Shown one piece after another: positions 25,841-39,423 of a DNA stretch of 64,000 bases. Under the pieces are notes generated by a model, which worked only from the letters and a program-made list of their open reading frames with translations, did no database searches and was not told the DNA's origin. Source of the DNA: Canis aureus (taxonomy: Eukaryota > Chordata > Mammalia > Carnivora > Canidae). Where the stretch lies: positions 3,833,074-3,897,073 of the forward strand of contig NC_135640.1 of assembly GCF_053574225.1 (NCBI RefSeq), given 5' to 3'. Position numbers and translations under genes: made by a program. How positions within the stretch are numbered: position 1 is the first letter of the stretch; each line of letters begins with the position of its first letter.

Positions 25841-28800
25841 GGCCTCACCTGGACGAGGTGACTGATTCCCACCTGGGACTCAACTGGACCTGATAACTTT
25901 GATCCACACTTTGGCCTCACATGGCCCTGATGACTCTGGGGCCCCCACCTAGGCCTCAATCTGGACCTGGTGACTGTGGTCCCCACCTGGGTCTCACCTG
26001 GACCTGGTGACTCTCGTTCCCACATGTACCACACCTGGACCTGGTGACTGTGGTGTTCTTCTAGCCTCCCATTTACCTGGTGACTCCGGACCCCACCAGG
26101 GCCTCACCTGGATCTGGTGATTCTGGCCTGCCAGTTGGCCTCACATGGACCTGGTCAGTGGGGTTGACAACTGGGCCTCACCCATACCTGGTGACTCAGG
26201 TCCCCACGTGGGCCTCACTTGGACCTGGTGAATCTGGTCACCACCTGGGCTTCACCTGGACATGGTGAATCTGGTCCCCATCTGGGCCTCATGCAGTCCT
26301 GGTGACTTTGTTCCCCACCTGGACCTGATTGCTGTGGACTCCTTCTTGGCCTCACATGGAACAGGTGACACTGATCCTATCTGGGCCACACCCAAATCTG
26401 GTGACTATGGTCCTCACCTGGGCATCATTGGGACCTCGTTACTCTGTTCCACACCTTTGCCTCACCTGGGCATGATGACTCTGGAAACCCTCTGAGCCTC
26501 ACCCTGACCTGGTGACTCTGGTCCCCATCTGGATGTCACCTGGACCAGGTGATTACGGTACCCATCTAAGCCTCAACCATATGTAGTGACTCTGGTCCAC
26601 AACTGAGCATCACCTGGACCTAGTGAATATGCTCCCCACCTGGGCCTCATCTGGAACTGGTGACTCTGGTCCTTACCTGAGCATCATCGGGACATGGTTA
26701 CTCTATTCCCCACTGGGACTCACCAGGATCTGGTAACCCTGGTCCTCACTTTGGCCTCTTCTGTACCTGGTGACTCTGGCCCCACCTGGGCCTCACCTGG
26801 AACTGGTGACTCTGATCCTCATCATGGCTTCACCTGACCTGGTGACTGTGGTTCCCACAGGGACCTTACCTGGACCTGTTGTCTCTGGTACCCACCTGGG
26901 TAGTATCAGGACATGGTTACACTGTTCCCTAACAGGAACCCACCTGGAACTGTCAACTCTGGTCTTCACCTGGACCACACCTGGACATGGTGACACTGGT
27001 TCCCACCTGGGTCTCACCTGGACCTGGTGAGTCTGATACCCACCTGGGCCTCACCTCTAACTGGTGACTCTCGTTCCCACATGGACCTCATGTGGACCTG
27101 GTGGCTGCAGTGTTTCTACCTTCTCATGGACATGGTGACTCTGGTCCCCACCAGGGCCTCACCGGGACCTGGTGAGTGTGGTTGCCACATGCAACTCACC
27201 TGGACCTGGTGACTCTGGTCTGCACCTGAGACTATCCTGGATCTGGTGACTGTGGTCCCCACCTGGGTCTCACCTGGACCTGGTGACTCTCGTTCCCACA
27301 TGAACCACACCTTGACCTGGTGACTGTGGTGTCCTTCTAGCCTCACATTTACCTGGTGATACCGGTCCCCACCAGGGCCTCACCTGGATCTGGTGACTCT
27401 GGCCTGAAGTTTGGCCTCACCTGGACCTGGTGAGTGGGGTTGCCACCTGGGGCTCACCCATACCCAGTGACTCAGGTCCCCAAATGTGCCTCACATGGAC
27501 CTGGTGAATCCGGTCCTTACCTGGTCCTTGCCCGGACCTGGTGACTCTGGTCACCACCTGGGCCTCACCTGGACCTAGTGAATCTGGTCCCCATCTGGGC
27601 CTCACCCAGTCCTGGTGACTTTGTTCCCCACCTGGACCTGATTGCTGTGGACTCCTTCTTGGCCTCACCTGGAACTGGTGAATCTGATCCTTTCTGGGCC
27701 TCACCCAGACCTGGTGACTCTGGTCCTCACCTGGGCATCATTGTGACCTGGTTACTCTGTCCCACCTCTGAGTCTCACCTGGACATTTTGACTCTGGAAC
27801 CTATCTTCGCCTCACCCTGACCAGGTGACTCTGGTCCCCATGTGGATGTCACCGGACCAGGTGATTCTGGTACCTCTCTAGGCCTCAAAAAGACCTGGTG
27901 ACTCTGGTCCTCAACTGGACCTCACCTATACCTAGTGAATATGGTACCAACCTGGGACTCATCTGGACCTGGTGATTCTGGTCTGCACCTGAGACTACCC
28001 TGGATCTGGTGAGTGGGTCCCCACCTGGGTCTCACTTGGATCTGGTGACTCTGATCCCCATCTGGGCCTCACCTGGCCCTGTTGACCATGGTCCTCAACT
28101 GGGCATAATTGGGACCCGGTTACACTGTTCCACAACTGGACCTCACCTGGACCAGGTGACTCTGGTCCCCCTCTGGATCTCACCCTGCCCGGGTGACTGT
28201 GAACCCCACATAGGTCTGACTTGGTCGTGCTGACTCTGGTTGCCACCTGCACCTCACCTCGAACTGTTGACTCTGGTTCTTTCAAGGGCCTCCCATGTAC
28301 CTGGTGATCCTGGTTCCCATCTGGGTCTCACCTGGACCTGGTGACAGTTGTTACCACCTGGGACTCATCTGGACCTGGTTACAATGTTCCACACCTGGGC
28401 CTCACATAGACCTGTTGACCATGGTCTCCAGCCGGCCTCACATGGACCTGTTGCCTCTGGTCTCCACCTGGGCCTCACGTGTACCTGGTAACTCTGATCC
28501 ATACCTGGGCCTCATCTGGACCTGTTGACTCTGGTCCCCACTTGGGCTCCACCTGGATCTGGTGACGCTGGTCCCCACCTGGACCTCTCCTGGACCTGGT
28601 GACTCTCTTTCCAACATGGACTTCACCTGGATCTGATGACTCTGGTCCTCAGTTTGGCCTCATCTGGACCTGGTGACTCTAGTCCTCACTGTAACCTAAC
28701 TCAGACCTGGTGAGTCATTCCGCACCTAGGCCTCACCCAGACCTGGTGACTCTTGTCCCCAGCTATGCCTCAATTCAACCTGATGAATCTGGTCCTCACG

Positions 28801-30868
28801 TGGGCCTCACATGGACCTGGAACTCAGCTGGATACAGTGGCTCTGGTTCCCACATGGGGATCACCTGATACTGGTGACTGTGGTCTCCTTCTATGCCTCA
28901 CCGGGACCTGGTGATTCTGATCCTCATCTGGGCCTTGCATGGTCCTAGTGACTCTGGTCCTCACCTAGGCAGCATTGCGACCTGGATACTGTATTCCACA
29001 CCTGGGCCTCACTTTGACCGTGGACCTCTGGTCAAACTCTGGGCCTCAATCTAAACTGCTTACTTTGGTTCCATTTTTGGGTCTCACCCTTACCTGGTGA
29101 CTCTCGTCCCTCCCTGGGATTCACTTGGACCTGGTGAATCTGGTCATTACCGGGTCGTCACCTGCACCTTGTGATTCTGGTCACCACCTGGGTCTCACCT
29201 GGACTTGGTGAATCTTGTTGCCACCTGGGCCTCACCTGGACCTTGTGACTGTGGTCCCCACCTGGATCTCCCCTGGATCTGGTGGTTCTGGTTCCCATAT
29301 GGGTCTCTCCTGGACTTTGTTCCTGTGGTCTCCTTTGGCCTCACCTGGAACAACACGACCCTGATCCATATTTGGGGCTCACCTGGACCTGGTGACTCTG
29401 GTCCTTACCTGGGCATCATTGGGACCTGGTTACTCTCTTCTCTACCTGGGCCTCCCCTGGACCTGGTGACTCTGGTCACCCTCTGGACCTCACCCTGACT
29501 TGGTGACTGTAGTCCCACCTGGGCCTCACCTGGAGGAGGTGACTGGTTCCCACAGGGACCTCACCTGGACCTGGTGACTCTGGTCCTCACATGGGCATCA
29601 TGGGACCTGGTTACTCAGTTCCACATCGGGGCCTCATCTGGACCTAGTGACTCTCGATCCCTCTTGGCCTCACCCTGACGTGGTGACTCTGGTCCCCACC
29701 TGTTTATCACCTGGACCGGGTGACTCTGGTCCTCCTCTGGGCCTTCACTGAAGCTGGGGACGCTGGTCCTCAACTGGGTCTCAACAGGACCTGGTGAATC
29801 TACTCCTCACTTAACCCTCGTCTGGACCTTGTGACTCTGGTCCCACCTCGGCATCAATGGGACATGGTTACTCTGTTCCCCACCTGGGACTCACCTGGAA
29901 CTGATAACTTTGATCCACACTTTGGCCTCACATGGCCCTGATGACTCTGGGCACCCCACCTAGGCCTCAATCTGGACCTGGTGACTGTGGTCCCCACCTG
30001 GGTCTCACCTGGACCTGGTGACTCTCGTTCCCACATGAACCACACCTGGACCTGGTGTCTGTGGTGTCCTTCTAGCCTCACATTTACCTGGTGACTCTGG
30101 TCCCCACCAGGGCCTGACTTGGATCTGGTGACTATGGCCTGCAGGTTGGCCTCACCTGGACCTGGTGAGTGAGGTTGACACCTGGGCCTCACCCATACCT
30201 GGTGAGTCAGGTCCCCACGTGGGCCTCTTGGACCTGGTGAATCTGGTCCTTACCTGGTCCTCACCCGGACCTGGTGACTCTGGTCACCACCTGGGCCTCA
30301 CCTGGACCTAGTGAATCTGGTCCCCATCTGGGCATCACCCAGTCCTGGTGGCTTTGTTCCCCACCTGGACCTTATTGCTGTGGAATATTTCTTGGCCTCA
30401 CCTGGAACTGGTGACTCTGATTCGATTTGGGCATCACCCAGATCTGGTGACTCTGGTCTTCACCTCAGCATCACTGGTACCTGGTTACTCTGTTCCACAC
30501 CTGAGCCTCACCTGGACATGATGACTCTGGACCCCCTCTGGGCCTCACCGTGACCTGGTGACTCTGGTCCCCATCTGGATGTCACCAGGACCAGGAGATT
30601 CTGGTACCCCTCTAGGCCTCAACCAGACCTGGTGACTCTGGTCCTCAACTGGGCCTCACCTGGACCTAGTGAATATGCTCCCCACCTGGGCCTCATCTGG
30701 ACCTGGTGACTCTGGTAACTACCTGGGCATCATCGGGACATGGTTCCTCTGCATGGCCTGCAGGTTGGCCTCACCTGGACCTGGTAACTCTGGTCCTCAC
30801 TTTGGCCTCTTCTGTACCAGGTGACTCCGGCCCCACCTGGGCCTCACCTGGACCGGGTGACTCTGATC
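25841..30868 (+). repeat. 37-bp minisatellite array (copy 1)
   Basis: About 135 units average 37 bp. The typical unit reads CACCTGGACCTGGTGACTCT followed by GGTCCCCACCTGGGCCT. Marked variant units recur and show a longer-range order. The ACTTTGTTCC unit occurs at 26,305, 27,618 and 30,351 (gaps 1,313 and 2,733 bp, about one and two periods). A unit with TTTGATCCACACTTTGGCCT occurs near 25,898 and 29,903. Open frames across it (Pro/Gly/Ser/Trp-rich) are by-products of the repeat. Every unit carries CACCTG or CAGGTG words. Confidence 0.93.
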
Positions 30869-33807
30869 CTCAGCAGCATGCCTCGAATGCACCTTTCCGC
30901 TAGCTGCGTTCTAAAGGCTGTGAGAATGTAGCTACATTGTAAGTCAGGAGGTTCCATGTATACCACTCTACTTCACAAGAGACACAAGCATTGAAGCCTA
31001 CAGCTAGCTCCTTTTGTCCTATGAACTTCTGACGAACACGTCTAGTGAGGATGTTCGAAATTTCATCTGAAGGCCATGTGGAACTGTGAGGGACTGGGGG
31101 TGAGCTCAAATCTCAGAAGAAAGTACCCTTTGGACACTGCATTCCACTAGCTTCTCATGTATGGAACTTAGTATGTAGCACCAATCCTAGAGAGCAGTTC
31201 TTCACATATCTCTGGATTGGGCTTGGAGACACTAGTCGTGTCGGCCGGCACCTTCCACTAACCTCTCACAACCCTTCTGTCACGATGCGAGCCTAGGCCT
31301 GATAGGAGCGAAGTGTATCTGCAGTCAGCATGTGGGAGGTACAGGGCATAAGTTCAACTCTCAGAAGTGTGTATGCTTTACAGGCAGATGTCTGCTAGAC
31401 ACTTATTGATGGAAGCTAGAAACGAGGTACACTTTAATTGAACAAGGACGTTGGCAATCGCTGTATTGAACTCAGATACACGTGAGTACAGGCCTGTCAC
31501 TTCCACATGCTTTTCACACAACCTCTTCCAACACCTAACATAAAGATGCTAGGACCTATGTCTACAGGCAGTCAGGATGCGGGACGGTCCTGCCCTGACC
31601 TCAGCTCTTACAAGGAAGCATGGCTAGAAGTCAGCTTTCAACTAGCTGCGTTCTTATGGCAGTGAGAATGTAGCGGTATTCTAATTCAGGAAGTTCCAAG
31701 ATGACCACTCTACTGCACCTGGAGATACCTTCCAGGTCTGCATTGTTCCACTTGCGTCTCACAAGATTCTGACAAAAGTCTATGGTGAAGATGTTTGATA
31801 CTCATTCTGCAGGCAGTATCGGACCGTGAGGGACTGAGTGCGAGCTCAACTCTGTAAAGTAAGTTGCTTTTGGACAAGTCATTCAGCAAGCTTCTCACCT
31901 ATGGAACTTAGTATGTAGCACCAGTCTAACACAGGAATTACTAGGAAATCGCTGGATTGAGCTTGGAGGCACTAGTCTTGTGTGCCAGGACTTTCCACTT
32001 ACCTCTCACAACACTTCAGTCACTCATCGAGCCTAGGCCTGTTAGCAGTGAAGTGTACCTGCAGGCAGGATGTGGGAAGTACAGGCCATAAGCTCAACTC
32101 TCAAAAGTGTGTACACCTGGGAGGCAGATGTCTGCTACCCACTCGGACATGGGAGTTATGGGCAGGCAGGTTGCGGGAGGGTCCTGCCCTGAGCTCAGCT
32201 CTCAAAAGGAAGCATGCCTAGAAGCCAGCTTTCTACTAGCTCATTCTGATGGCCATGAGAACATAGCAGCACTGAAAGGCGGGACTTTCCATGAATACTG
32301 CTCTACTGCACCTGGACACACAACCATTGAAGCCTGCAGCTGGCCCTTGCGTCCTATGAGATTCTGACAAACATGTCTAGTGAGGATGTTTGTATCTGCA
32401 TCTTCAGGCAGTGTGGAACTGGGAAGGACCGCGTGGCAGCTCATCTCGCAGAAGGAAATTCCCCAGAGAGTGAGCTTTCAGCTAGGTACTCCGGTTTGGA
32501 AGTTAGTATGTAGCTCCCATCTGAGGGAGGAATTCCTCGGAAGTCGCTGGATTGAACTAAGAGACACTTGCCTCTCGCAAAACTTGGGTCCCGTATCGAA
32601 CGAAATCCTTTGGAAGTGAAGCGTACAGGCAGTCAGCATGTGGCGGGTACAAGCCATAAGCTCAATTCAAAGGAGAGTGCATGCCTTGCAGGCAGGTGTC
32701 CGCTAGGCGCGAAATTGACGAGGCTGTCACTTGGTTCTCACTCCGCCACTCTCCCGCATACAACGAAATGCTGTGAAAGTGGATTGTACAAGCAATCAGG
32801 ATGGGGGAGGTACAGGCCATAAGCTAAACTCTCAGAAGTGTGTATGCTTTGCAGGCTGGTGTCTGCTAGACACTTTTCGAGGCGAGGTATACCACTGCTA
32901 CACTCTAATTGACCAAGGACTTTGGCAATCGCTGTATTCAACTCAGGTACACGTGAGTACAGTCCTGACACTTCCACTTGCATTTCTCCAACCTCTCCCA
33001 GCACCTAACGTAAGGATGTTAGCAGCTATGACTCTGGGCAGGCAGGATGCGGGAGGGTCCTGCCCTGAGCTCACCTCTCAGAAGAGAGCATGCCTAGAAG
33101 CCAGCTTTCAACTAGCTGTGTTCTAATGGCCGTGAGACCATAGCAGTCTTCTAACTCAGGAGGTTCGAAGAAGACCACTCTATTACACCTGGAGACACCT
33201 TCCAGGCCTGCATTATTCCAGTTGCTACTCACAAGCTTCTGACAAATGTCTCTGGTGAAGATGTTCAAAACTCATTCTGCAGGCAGGGTGGAACTGTGAG
33301 GGACGGGGCGTGAGCTCAACTCTCGGAAGAGAGATGCTTTTGGACTCGGGGTTCAGCTAGCCTTCATGTATGGAACTTGGTATGTAGCACCTGTCTAAGC
33401 CAGGAGTTACTAGGAAATCGCTGGGTTTAGCTTGGAGGCACTAGTCTTGTGTGCTGGGACTTTCCACTTACCACTCACAACACTTCAGTCACGCATCGGG
33501 ACTAGGCCTGTTAGCAGCGAAGTGTAACTGCAGGCAGAATGTGGGAAGTAGAGGCCATAAGCTCAACTCTCAATAGTGTGTACGCCTGGGAGGCAGATGT
33601 CTGCTACCCACTCGTACATGGGAGTAAGAAAGTAGCTACACTCTTTGAAGAAGGCCGTTTGAAATCGCTGTATTCAACTCAGATATTCGTGAGTACAGCC
33701 CTGACATTTCCACATGCATTTCGCCACCCTCTCCCAGCACCTAACATAAGGATATTAGCAGTTTCATCTTCGGGCAGGCAGGATGCGGGAGGGTCTTGCC
33801 CTGAGCT
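30869..33807 (+). repeat. Satellite A block, about two higher-order units
   Basis: The block begins at the same minisatellite/satellite junction as 51,058 (AGCAGCATGCCTCGAATGCA). The landmark GGAACTTAGTATGTAGCACC recurs near 31,885 and GGAACTTGGTATGTAGCACC near 33,371, a period of about 1.49 kb. It breaks off in mid monomer at GCCCTGAGCTAGC, where the second pentamer array starts. Confidence 0.9.
32589..32768 (-). other. Pair of CENP-B-box-like motifs, minus strand
   Basis: Reverse-complement sites lie at 32,589-32,605 (TCCCGTATCGAACGAAA) and 32,752-32,768 (TCCCGCATACAACGAAA), again 163 bp apart. They are the same two motifs as in the left block and keep all core positions. Confidence 0.6.
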
Positions 33808-35423
33808 AGCAAAGAATCGAATCGAATCAAAAAGAATCGACTCAAATTGAATCGAAAAGAATCGAAAAGATTTGAATCGAATCAAAAGAATCAAATCGAA
33901 TTGAAAAGAATCGAATCAAATCGAATTGAAAAGAATCAAATCGAAATGAAAAGAATCGAATCGAATCGAATTAAATCAAAAGAATCAAATCGAATCAAAA
34001 AGAATCAAATCGAATCAAATTGAAAAGAATCGAATCGAATCAAAAGAATCGAATCGAATTGAATCGAGAAGAATCGAATCGAATCGAAAATAATCATATC
34101 AAATCGAATTGAATCAAAAGAATCGATTCGAATAAAATCGAATCGAATTGGAAAAATCGAATCAAATCAAAAAGAATCGAATCAAATCGAATCGAAATGA
34201 ATCGAAAAAAATCGAATCCAATCGAATTGAAAAGAATAGATTCGAATCAAATTGAATTGAAAAGTTTCGAATCGAAAAGAATCGAATCGAATATAAAAGA
34301 ATCGAATCGAATCGAATCAAAAATAATTCGAATCGAATCAAAAAGAATCGAATCAAATAAAAAAGAATCGAAAAAAATTGAATCGAAATGTCGAAAGAAT
34401 CGAATCGAAAAGAATTGAATAGAATTGCATTGAAAAGAATCGAATTGAATCAAAAAGAATCGAATCGAATCAAATTGAAACGAAAATAATAGAATCGAAT
34501 CGAATCTAATATAATAGAATCGAATAGAATCGAATTTAATCAAAATAATCGAATCGAATCGAATTGAATCGAAAAGAATAGAATCAAATTGAATAGAAAA
34601 TAACCGAATCGAATGGAATCGAATCAAATCGAAAAGAATCAAATCGAATCGAATCGAAAATAATCGAATCAAATCGAATCGAATTTAAATGAAAATAATC
34701 AAATATAATCGATTCGAATCGAATTTAATAGAAAATAATGGATCGAATCGAATCGAATAAAATAGAATCGAAAAGAATAGAATCGAAAATAATCTAATCG
34801 AATCGAAAAGACTCAATTGAATTGAAAATAATTGAATCGAATCACTAATATTCGAATCGAATAGAAAATAATCGAATGAATTCGAATCGAATTGAATCGA
34901 AAATAATAGAATCTAATCGAAACGAACATAATTGAATTGAATCGAATCGAATCCAATCGAAAATGAGCGACTTGAATTGAATCAAAAATAAGAGAATCGA
35001 ATCAAATAGATTAGAATAGAATAGAAAATAAACGAATCGAAAATAATCATATCGAATAGAAAATAATCGAATAGAATAGAAAATAATCGAATCGAATCGA
35101 AAAGAATCGAATCGAAAAGAATCGAATCGATTCGAATGAAAATAATCGAACGAATCGAAAAGAATCCAATTGAATAGAAAATAAGCGATTCAAATCGAAA
35201 ATAATCGAATCGAATCGAATCGAATCCAAAATAATCGAATCGAATGGAATCAAATCGAATCAAAAAGAATCGAAATGAATTGAATAGAAAATAATGGAAT
35301 AGAATTGAATCGAATAGAATCGAATCGAAAATAATTGAATCGAATCGAAAATAATCGAATAGAATCTAATCGAATCGAAAATAATTGAAATGAATAGAAT
35401 CGAATAGAAAATAATCGAATCGA

Positions 35424-35613
35424 GGGATCCCTGGGTGGCGCAGCGGTTTGGCGCCTGCCTTTGGCCCAGGGCGCGATCCTGGAGACCCAGGATCGAATCC
35501 CACATCAGGCTCCCGGTGCATGGAGCCTGCTTCTCCCTCTGCCTATGTCTCTGCCTCTCTCTCTCTCTCTGTGACTATCATAAATAAATAAAAATTAAAA
35601 AAAAAAAAAGAAA
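35424..35613 (+). mobile_element. SINEC_Cf-type SINE in pentamer array 2
   Basis: A full-length copy from GGGATCCCTGGGTGGCGCAG to an A-rich tail. An exact 17-bp target duplication, GAAAATAATCGAATCGA, lies at 35,407-35,423 and 35,614-35,630. The duplicated word is common in this array, but the perfect fit at both edges supports it. Confidence 0.95.
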
Positions 35614-38584
35614 GAAAATAATCGAATCGAATCGAATCAAAAATAATCGAATCGAATCGAATTGAAATGAAAATGAATCGAATCACAAATAATTGAATTG
35701 ATTCGAATCAAATTGAATCGAAAATAATCGAATCGAATGGAACCGAATCGGATCGAAAAGGCTCGATCGAATCGAAAATAATCGATTTGAATAGAAAAGA
35801 ATCGAATCAAATAAAAAATAATCAAATCAAATTGAATCGAATCAAATATAATCGAACCGAATCGAATCGAAAATAGTCGAATCGAATCAAATAGAAAATA
35901 TCGATTCGTATCGAATCGAATGGAATCGAAAATAATCGAATCGAATTGAACGAAATATGATCAAATCGAATCGAAAATAATCGAATCGAATCTAAAATAA
36001 TCGAATAGAAAAGAATGGAATGGATTCGAATCAAAAATAATTGAAACGAATCAAAAAGAATCAAATTGAATCGAAAATAAACGAATAGAATCGAAAATAA
36101 ACGAATTGAATCGAAAATAATCGAATCGAATTGAATGGAATCGAATCGAAAATAATCGAATTGAATCGAATCGAATCGAATCGAATAGAAACAAATCGAT
36201 TCGAAAATAATCGATTCACATCGAATCGAATCGAAAATAATGGAAACAAATAGAATCGAGTCGATTCGAATCAAAAATATTGAATCGAATCGAAAAGAAT
36301 CGAATCGAAAAGAAAAGCATCGATTTGAATAAAAAAAATCGAATCGAATCGAAAGGATTCTAATCGAATTGAAAAGAATTGAATCGAAACGAATTGAATC
36401 AAAAATAAAGGAATTGAATCGAATCTAATCGAATCAAAAATAATAGGTTCGCATCAAATCGAATCGGAAATAATCGAATTGAATTGAATTGAAAATAAGC
36501 GAATCGAATTGAAAAGAATCGAATCGAATCTAAAATAATCTATAAGAATCCAATCGAATCGAATCGAAAATAACCGATTCGAAATGAATCAAATAGAAAA
36601 TAATCGAACCGAATCGAACCAAATTGTATCTAAAATAATCGAATCGAATCAAACCGAATTGAATCGAAAATAATCGAATCGAATTGAACCGAATTGATTC
36701 GAATATAATCGAATCGAATCGAAAATACTTGAATAGAATCAAATCGAATTGAAAATAATCGAATTGAATCAAATTGAATCGAAAAAAATCGAATCGAATC
36801 GAAGAGAATAGAATTGAATCGAATAGAATCAAATTGAATAGAAAATAATCGAATTGAAAAGTATCGAATTTATTTGAATCGAAAATAATAGAATCGAATC
36901 GAATCAAATCGAATAGAAAATAATAAAATCGAATCGAAAATAATCGAATCGAATCGAATTGAATTGAAAATAATTGAACCGAATTGAAAATAATCGAATC
37001 GATTCGAATTGAATTGAATCGAAAATAATAGAATCGAGTGGAATCGATTGGATCGAAAAGACTCGATCGAATCGAGAATAATCGAATCGAATCGAAAATT
37101 ATCAATTCAACTCGAATCGAATAAAAAATAATCGAATCGAATCAAATCGAATCTAAAATAATGGAACTGAATTGAAAATAATCGAATCGAAAATAATCGA
37201 TTCGAATCGAAAATAATCGAATCGAATCGAAAATAATCGAATAAAATCGAATTGAATCTAATCAAAAATAATCGAATCGAATCAAATCGAAACTACTCGA
37301 CTCGAATGGAATCGAATTGAAAATAATCGAATTGAAACGAATTGAATAAAAAATAATCGAATCGAATCGAAATTAATCGAATCGAAAATAATTGAAAATC
37401 ATCAAATCGAATTGAAAAAAATCGAATCAAATCGAATTGAATTGAAACGAATAGATTCAAAAATAATCGATTCACATCGAATCGAATCGAAAATAATGGA
37501 AAAGAATAGAATTGAAAATAATTGAATCGAATCGAAAAGAATCGAATTGAATCTAAAATAATCGAATCGAAAAGAATCGAGGCAATACGAATAGAAAAGA
37601 ATCGAATCAAATAGAATAGAATCAAAAAGAAAATAATCGAATCAAATCAAAAATAATCGAATCAAAATGAATCTAATCGAAAATAATCGAATCGAAAAAT
37701 AGAATCAAATCAAAAATAATCAAATCGAATCGAATTAAAAGTAATCGAATCGAATCAGAAAGAATTCATTATAATCGAATCGAATCAAATTGAAACGAAA
37801 ATAATTGAATAGAATCGAATTGAAAATGACCAAATTGAATCGAAAATAATCGAATCGAATCATATCAAAAAAATCAAATCGAATCGAATCGAATCGAATC
37901 GAATCTAAAATAATCCAATCGAATCCTTAGAATCGAAAACAATCAAATAGAATGGAAACGAAAACAATCGAATCGAATCGAAAAGTATCAAATCGAATCG
38001 AAAATACCGAATCAAATCGAATCGAGTAAAAAATAATCGAACCAAATCGAATCAAAAATAATCAAATTGAATCGAATCGAATAGAAAATACTGATTCGTA
38101 TCGAATAGAATCGATCTAAAATAATCGAATCTAATTGAATCCAAAATAAGCAAATCGAATCAAAAATAATCCAATCGATTCTAAAATAATCGAATCAAAA
38201 AGAATGGAATCGATAGGAATCGAAAATAATCGAAACGAATCGAAAAGAATCGAATCGAATTGAAAATAATCGAATCGAATCAAAAATAATCGAATTGAAT
38301 CAAATTGAATCAAAAATAATCGAATTGAATCAAATCGAATCGAAAATAATCGAATTGAATTGAATCAAATAGAATCGAATTAAGACGAATCGATTCGAAA
38401 ATAATCGATTCACATCGAATCGAATCGAAAATAATGGAAACGAATAGAATAGAAAATAATCGAATCAAATTGAATAAAAATAATCGAATAGAATCTAAAA
38501 TAATCGAATCGAAAAGAATCGAGTCGATTCGAATCAAAAATATTGAATCGAAGCGAAAAGATTCAAATCGAAAAGAAAAGAATT

Positions 38585-38769
38585 GGGATCCCTGGGTGGC
38601 GCAGCGGTTTGGCACCTGCCTTTGGCCCAGGGTGCGATCCTGGAGACCCGGGATCGAGTCCCACGTTGGGCTCCCGGTGCATGGAGCCTGCTTCTCCCTC
38701 TGCCTGTGTCTCGGCCTCTCTCTCTCTCTCTCTGTGTGACTATCATAAATAAATAAAAATTAAAAGAAA
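38585..38769 (+). mobile_element. SINEC_Cf-type SINE in pentamer array 2
   Basis: A full-length copy. Target duplication GAAAAGAAAAGAAT precedes the head at 38,585 and recurs right after the tail from 38,770. It has a few private changes, for example GGCACCTGCC and GGGTGCGATCC. Confidence 0.94.
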
Positions 38770-39423
38770 GAAAAGAAAAGAATCGATTCGAAATGAAAAT
38801 AATCGAATCGAATCGAAAGGATTCGAATCGAATTGAAAAGAACTGAATCGAATCCAAAAGAATCGAATCGAATCGAATCAAATCAAAAATAATCGATTCA
38901 CATCGAATCGAATCGGAATTAATCGAATTGAATTGAAAATGAAAATACTCGAATCGAATTGAAAAGAATCAAATCGAATCGAAAATAATCTAAATGAATC
39001 CAATCGAATCAAATCGAAATTAATCGAATTGAAATGAATCAAATCGAAAATAATCGAACCGAATCGAACCGAATTGAAATTAAATTAATCGAATCGAATC
39101 GAACCGAATTGATTCGAAAATAATCGAATCGAATCGAATCAAAAATAATCGAATCGAATCGAATCGAATCGAAAATAATCGAATTGAATCGAAAATAATT
39201 GTATCGAATCAAATTGAATCGAAAATAATCGATTCGAATAGAATCAAATAGAAAATAATCCAATCGAATTGAATAAAAATAATCAAATCGAATCGAAAAT
39301 AATCAAATCGAATCGAAAATAATCCAAACGAAAAGAATCGAATCGATTTAAATCGAAAATAATCGAATCGAATCAAAAATAATTGAATAGAATCGAATCA
39401 AAAAGAATCGAATCGAATCAAAT

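Larger units (their letters stand above)
33808..39423 (+). repeat. Pentamer satellite array 2 (GAAAATAATC-rich)
   Basis: The same pentamer family as array 1 with the same strand orientation, 5.6 kb long. The first 500 bp or so use GAAAAGAATC. From about 34,300 onward the spacer becomes mostly GAAAATAATC, which dominates to the end. Two SINEs are inserted. The array passes into telomere-like DNA at CAAATCCTTAACCCTAACCC, which parallels the junction at 20.72 kb. The long minus-strand open frames are artefacts of the repeat. Confidence 0.95.

Noticed and set aside
33800..39300. Open frames up to 191 residues in the second pentamer array
   Set aside because: Same repeat artefact; frames shift with each pentamer slip.
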